DNA of 64,000 bases from Liolophura sinensis (taxonomy: Eukaryota > Mollusca > Polyplacophora > Chitonida > Chitonidae), in the NCBI RefSeq assembly GCF_032854445.1, contig NC_088297.1, positions 5,765,991-5,829,990 on the forward strand, written 5' to 3'. This document shows positions 62,654 through 64,000 of this stretch, piece after piece. A program made the translations under genes and the position numbers. The notes beneath the pieces are model-generated. The model saw only the letters and a list, made by a program, of their open reading frames with translations, had not been told where the DNA came from and did not search any database. Within the stretch, counting starts at the first letter, position 1; each line of letters opens with the position of its first letter.

Positions 62654-63413
62654 GTAAGTCAAATCATCTGTAGCATTGATGAAAGATTGGGTGGAATCGC
62701 AAATAGCTAGCAGGTTTGATTCTCCAGGAAGAAGCAAGGGGGATTTCTGGCTCAATGCCATCAGAGTGATGACCTTGACAAAAACTGAGGTCATCCATTA
62801 TGGCTTATAGGCGTGAAATGTACAAGATCCCATTTTATATCTATGTTAAACAACATGGAAGTGAATAAAATACAACAGTCAATCATTTATGACTCTGAAA
62901 TTTGGAATATTTGCATGATGCAAAAGTCATCTTTGTGATGATCTGGGCTCAGTTTGAGGTCATCTTTTCTGTTTCGCAGCTCTCCATACAGTCTTGAACC
63001 TATTTCCCTGAAACTAAGCGTACATCTCCCACCCTATGATCTAAACTTGTGTATACATATGTTTATTTTAGTCAGGTAATTAATTTCATAATTACTTCCA
63101 TTCATTCTCTATGCAGTCTCTTCTGATTGCTACATTTCTCCATTCTAACTGGACGTACAAATAAGCTGTCAATACGGCCTATGAAATAATCTGTATGAAA
63201 CCAAACTAAGTAACATGATGTGGACGGGACAGTATTTCAGACATCTGGATTCTAGGTGTTTTGAGCTCTTAGAACCGAGTGAAAGACAAAACGTTTTGAC
63301 CTCAAAGCGGACATATGGTACAATAACATTACAGCTAGGCTAAATGGCATAATAGGAAATACTTTAGGTTTGAACTTAGCCCACATCAGATGAAATACTG
63401 TGTTTTTTTTCTT
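62654..63413 (+). other. TSEN34 intron 5, first part
   Basis: No exon encoding the expected catalytic His region was found. No repeat was recognised. Confidence 0.5.
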
Positions 63414-63812
63414 TGACAGCAATGGTCACATAGGGGACGTATATATTTCCGTATCCTGCAGTGCATGCCGATGTGTATGTGTCATGACTAGGTTATGTCC
63501 CTTTGTTCTGCTGGGAAAACAACGACGAGTTAACTTTGTAACATGGCCTCTCCTAGTAGGACGGTTACTAACACCCTATATTGTTGTATCCTGACAGTCA
63601 GTAACTGTGTAACGAATTCCCCCTATACATATGTTACCCCAGAAATCCTATGAAATAAGCGCAGAGGGCCAGTGTACAGGTCAGTCACTTCAGCATCGTC
63701 ATTGTTGCTACAGCCAAACAAAGGGAGATAACCCTGTCAACAGACACATATGGTATCTGCTGCAGGATACAGGAATATACACGTCCCATAGGTGACCGTT
63801 CCTGTCCAATGA
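63414..63812. mobile_element. ~400-bp inverted-repeat (MITE-like) element in TSEN34 intron 5
   Basis: The left arm (63414-63532: GACAGCAATGGTCACATAGG, TATCCTGCAGTGCATGCCGA, GTTATGTCCCTTTGTTCTGC) is the imperfect reverse complement of the right arm (63690-63812: GCATCGTCATTGTT, CAAAGGGAGATAACC, TGCTGCAGGATACAGG, CGTCCCATAGGTGACC). Arms of about 115 bp and a ~160-bp loop fit a non-autonomous DNA transposon. An arm-like copy is at 45612-45693. Confidence 0.8.
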
Positions 63813-64000
63813 TGACAGGAGTATTTTATCTGGGGTGTGGGATAAGTTTGCAAATCCTATCACAGAGTAACCACGTAATCATTAAAACCAGAGCCTGTCA
63901 AAATTTTAGCAGAGATCTGAGCCAGTCACTTTTTAAAGGCCATCCTGAAAAAATATCATTGGTCAGTAGTGGGGGGGGGGGTTTGATTCAGGCTAATGAT
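63813..64000 (+). other. Window end, still TSEN34 intron 5
   Basis: A 12-base G tract at about 63970-63981. No exon was recognised. Confidence 0.4.

Overview
The window is eukaryotic nuclear DNA. It has GT-AG introns, TATA and heat-shock promoters, AATAAA signals, abundant tRNA-derived SINEs and many minisatellites. The SINE types, with tails ending in tracts such as CACCAATCAAATAAATA and TTAAACCCCAAGCACTCACT, plus a recurrent GTTATCTCCCTTTG motif, point to a lophotrochozoan, most likely a mollusc. That placement is inference; no species is assigned.

Layout: (1) 1.5-2.8 kb, minus strand: an intronless ankyrin-repeat/SOCS-box gene (ASB-like), with a cluster of CRE half-sites 350-550 bp upstream. 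(2) 3-13.6 kb: no gene recognised; SINE fragments, a small foldback element, minisatellites and homopolymer tracts. (3) 13.6-34 kb: a family of five small heat shock protein (sHSP, alpha-crystallin) genes. Copies 1 and 2 form a tail-to-tail inverted duplication; copies 3, 4 and 5 point along the plus strand. All share a promoter layout of heat shock element, a CCCATRATGC block resembling a ZNF143/Staf site, a second heat shock element and a TATA box. Their core coding sequence is almost identical even at silent sites while N-termini and UTRs differ, which suggests gene conversion. Copy 1 has lost its ATG (ATA instead) and has a weakened TATA box. (4) 34-37 kb: SINEs and a 42-bp minisatellite. 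(5) 37.3-56.3 kb, minus strand: a complete 22-exon MCM3 gene; the exons join in one frame to 841 codons plus stop. (6) 56.6-64 kb, plus strand: the first five exons of TSEN34, the catalytic subunit of tRNA-splicing endonuclease; the 3' end lies beyond the window.

MCM3 and TSEN34 are head to head, with 345 bp between their outermost likely ATGs. That interval carries an E2F-type TTTCCCGC site and two CACGTG E-boxes, as expected for a bidirectional promoter of a replication gene and a housekeeping gene. Introns are full of SINEs, foldback elements, a 1.3-kb tandem duplication and a 66-bp satellite with a dimeric higher-order pattern. The same GTTATCTCCCTTG motif forms the pyrimidine tract of three separate splice acceptors in the two genes and also lies in a mobile-element-like inverted repeat at the right edge.

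No wholly new protein system was recognised. The most unusual signals are the shared sHSP promoter module with concerted coding evolution, and the recurrent motif at splice acceptors.
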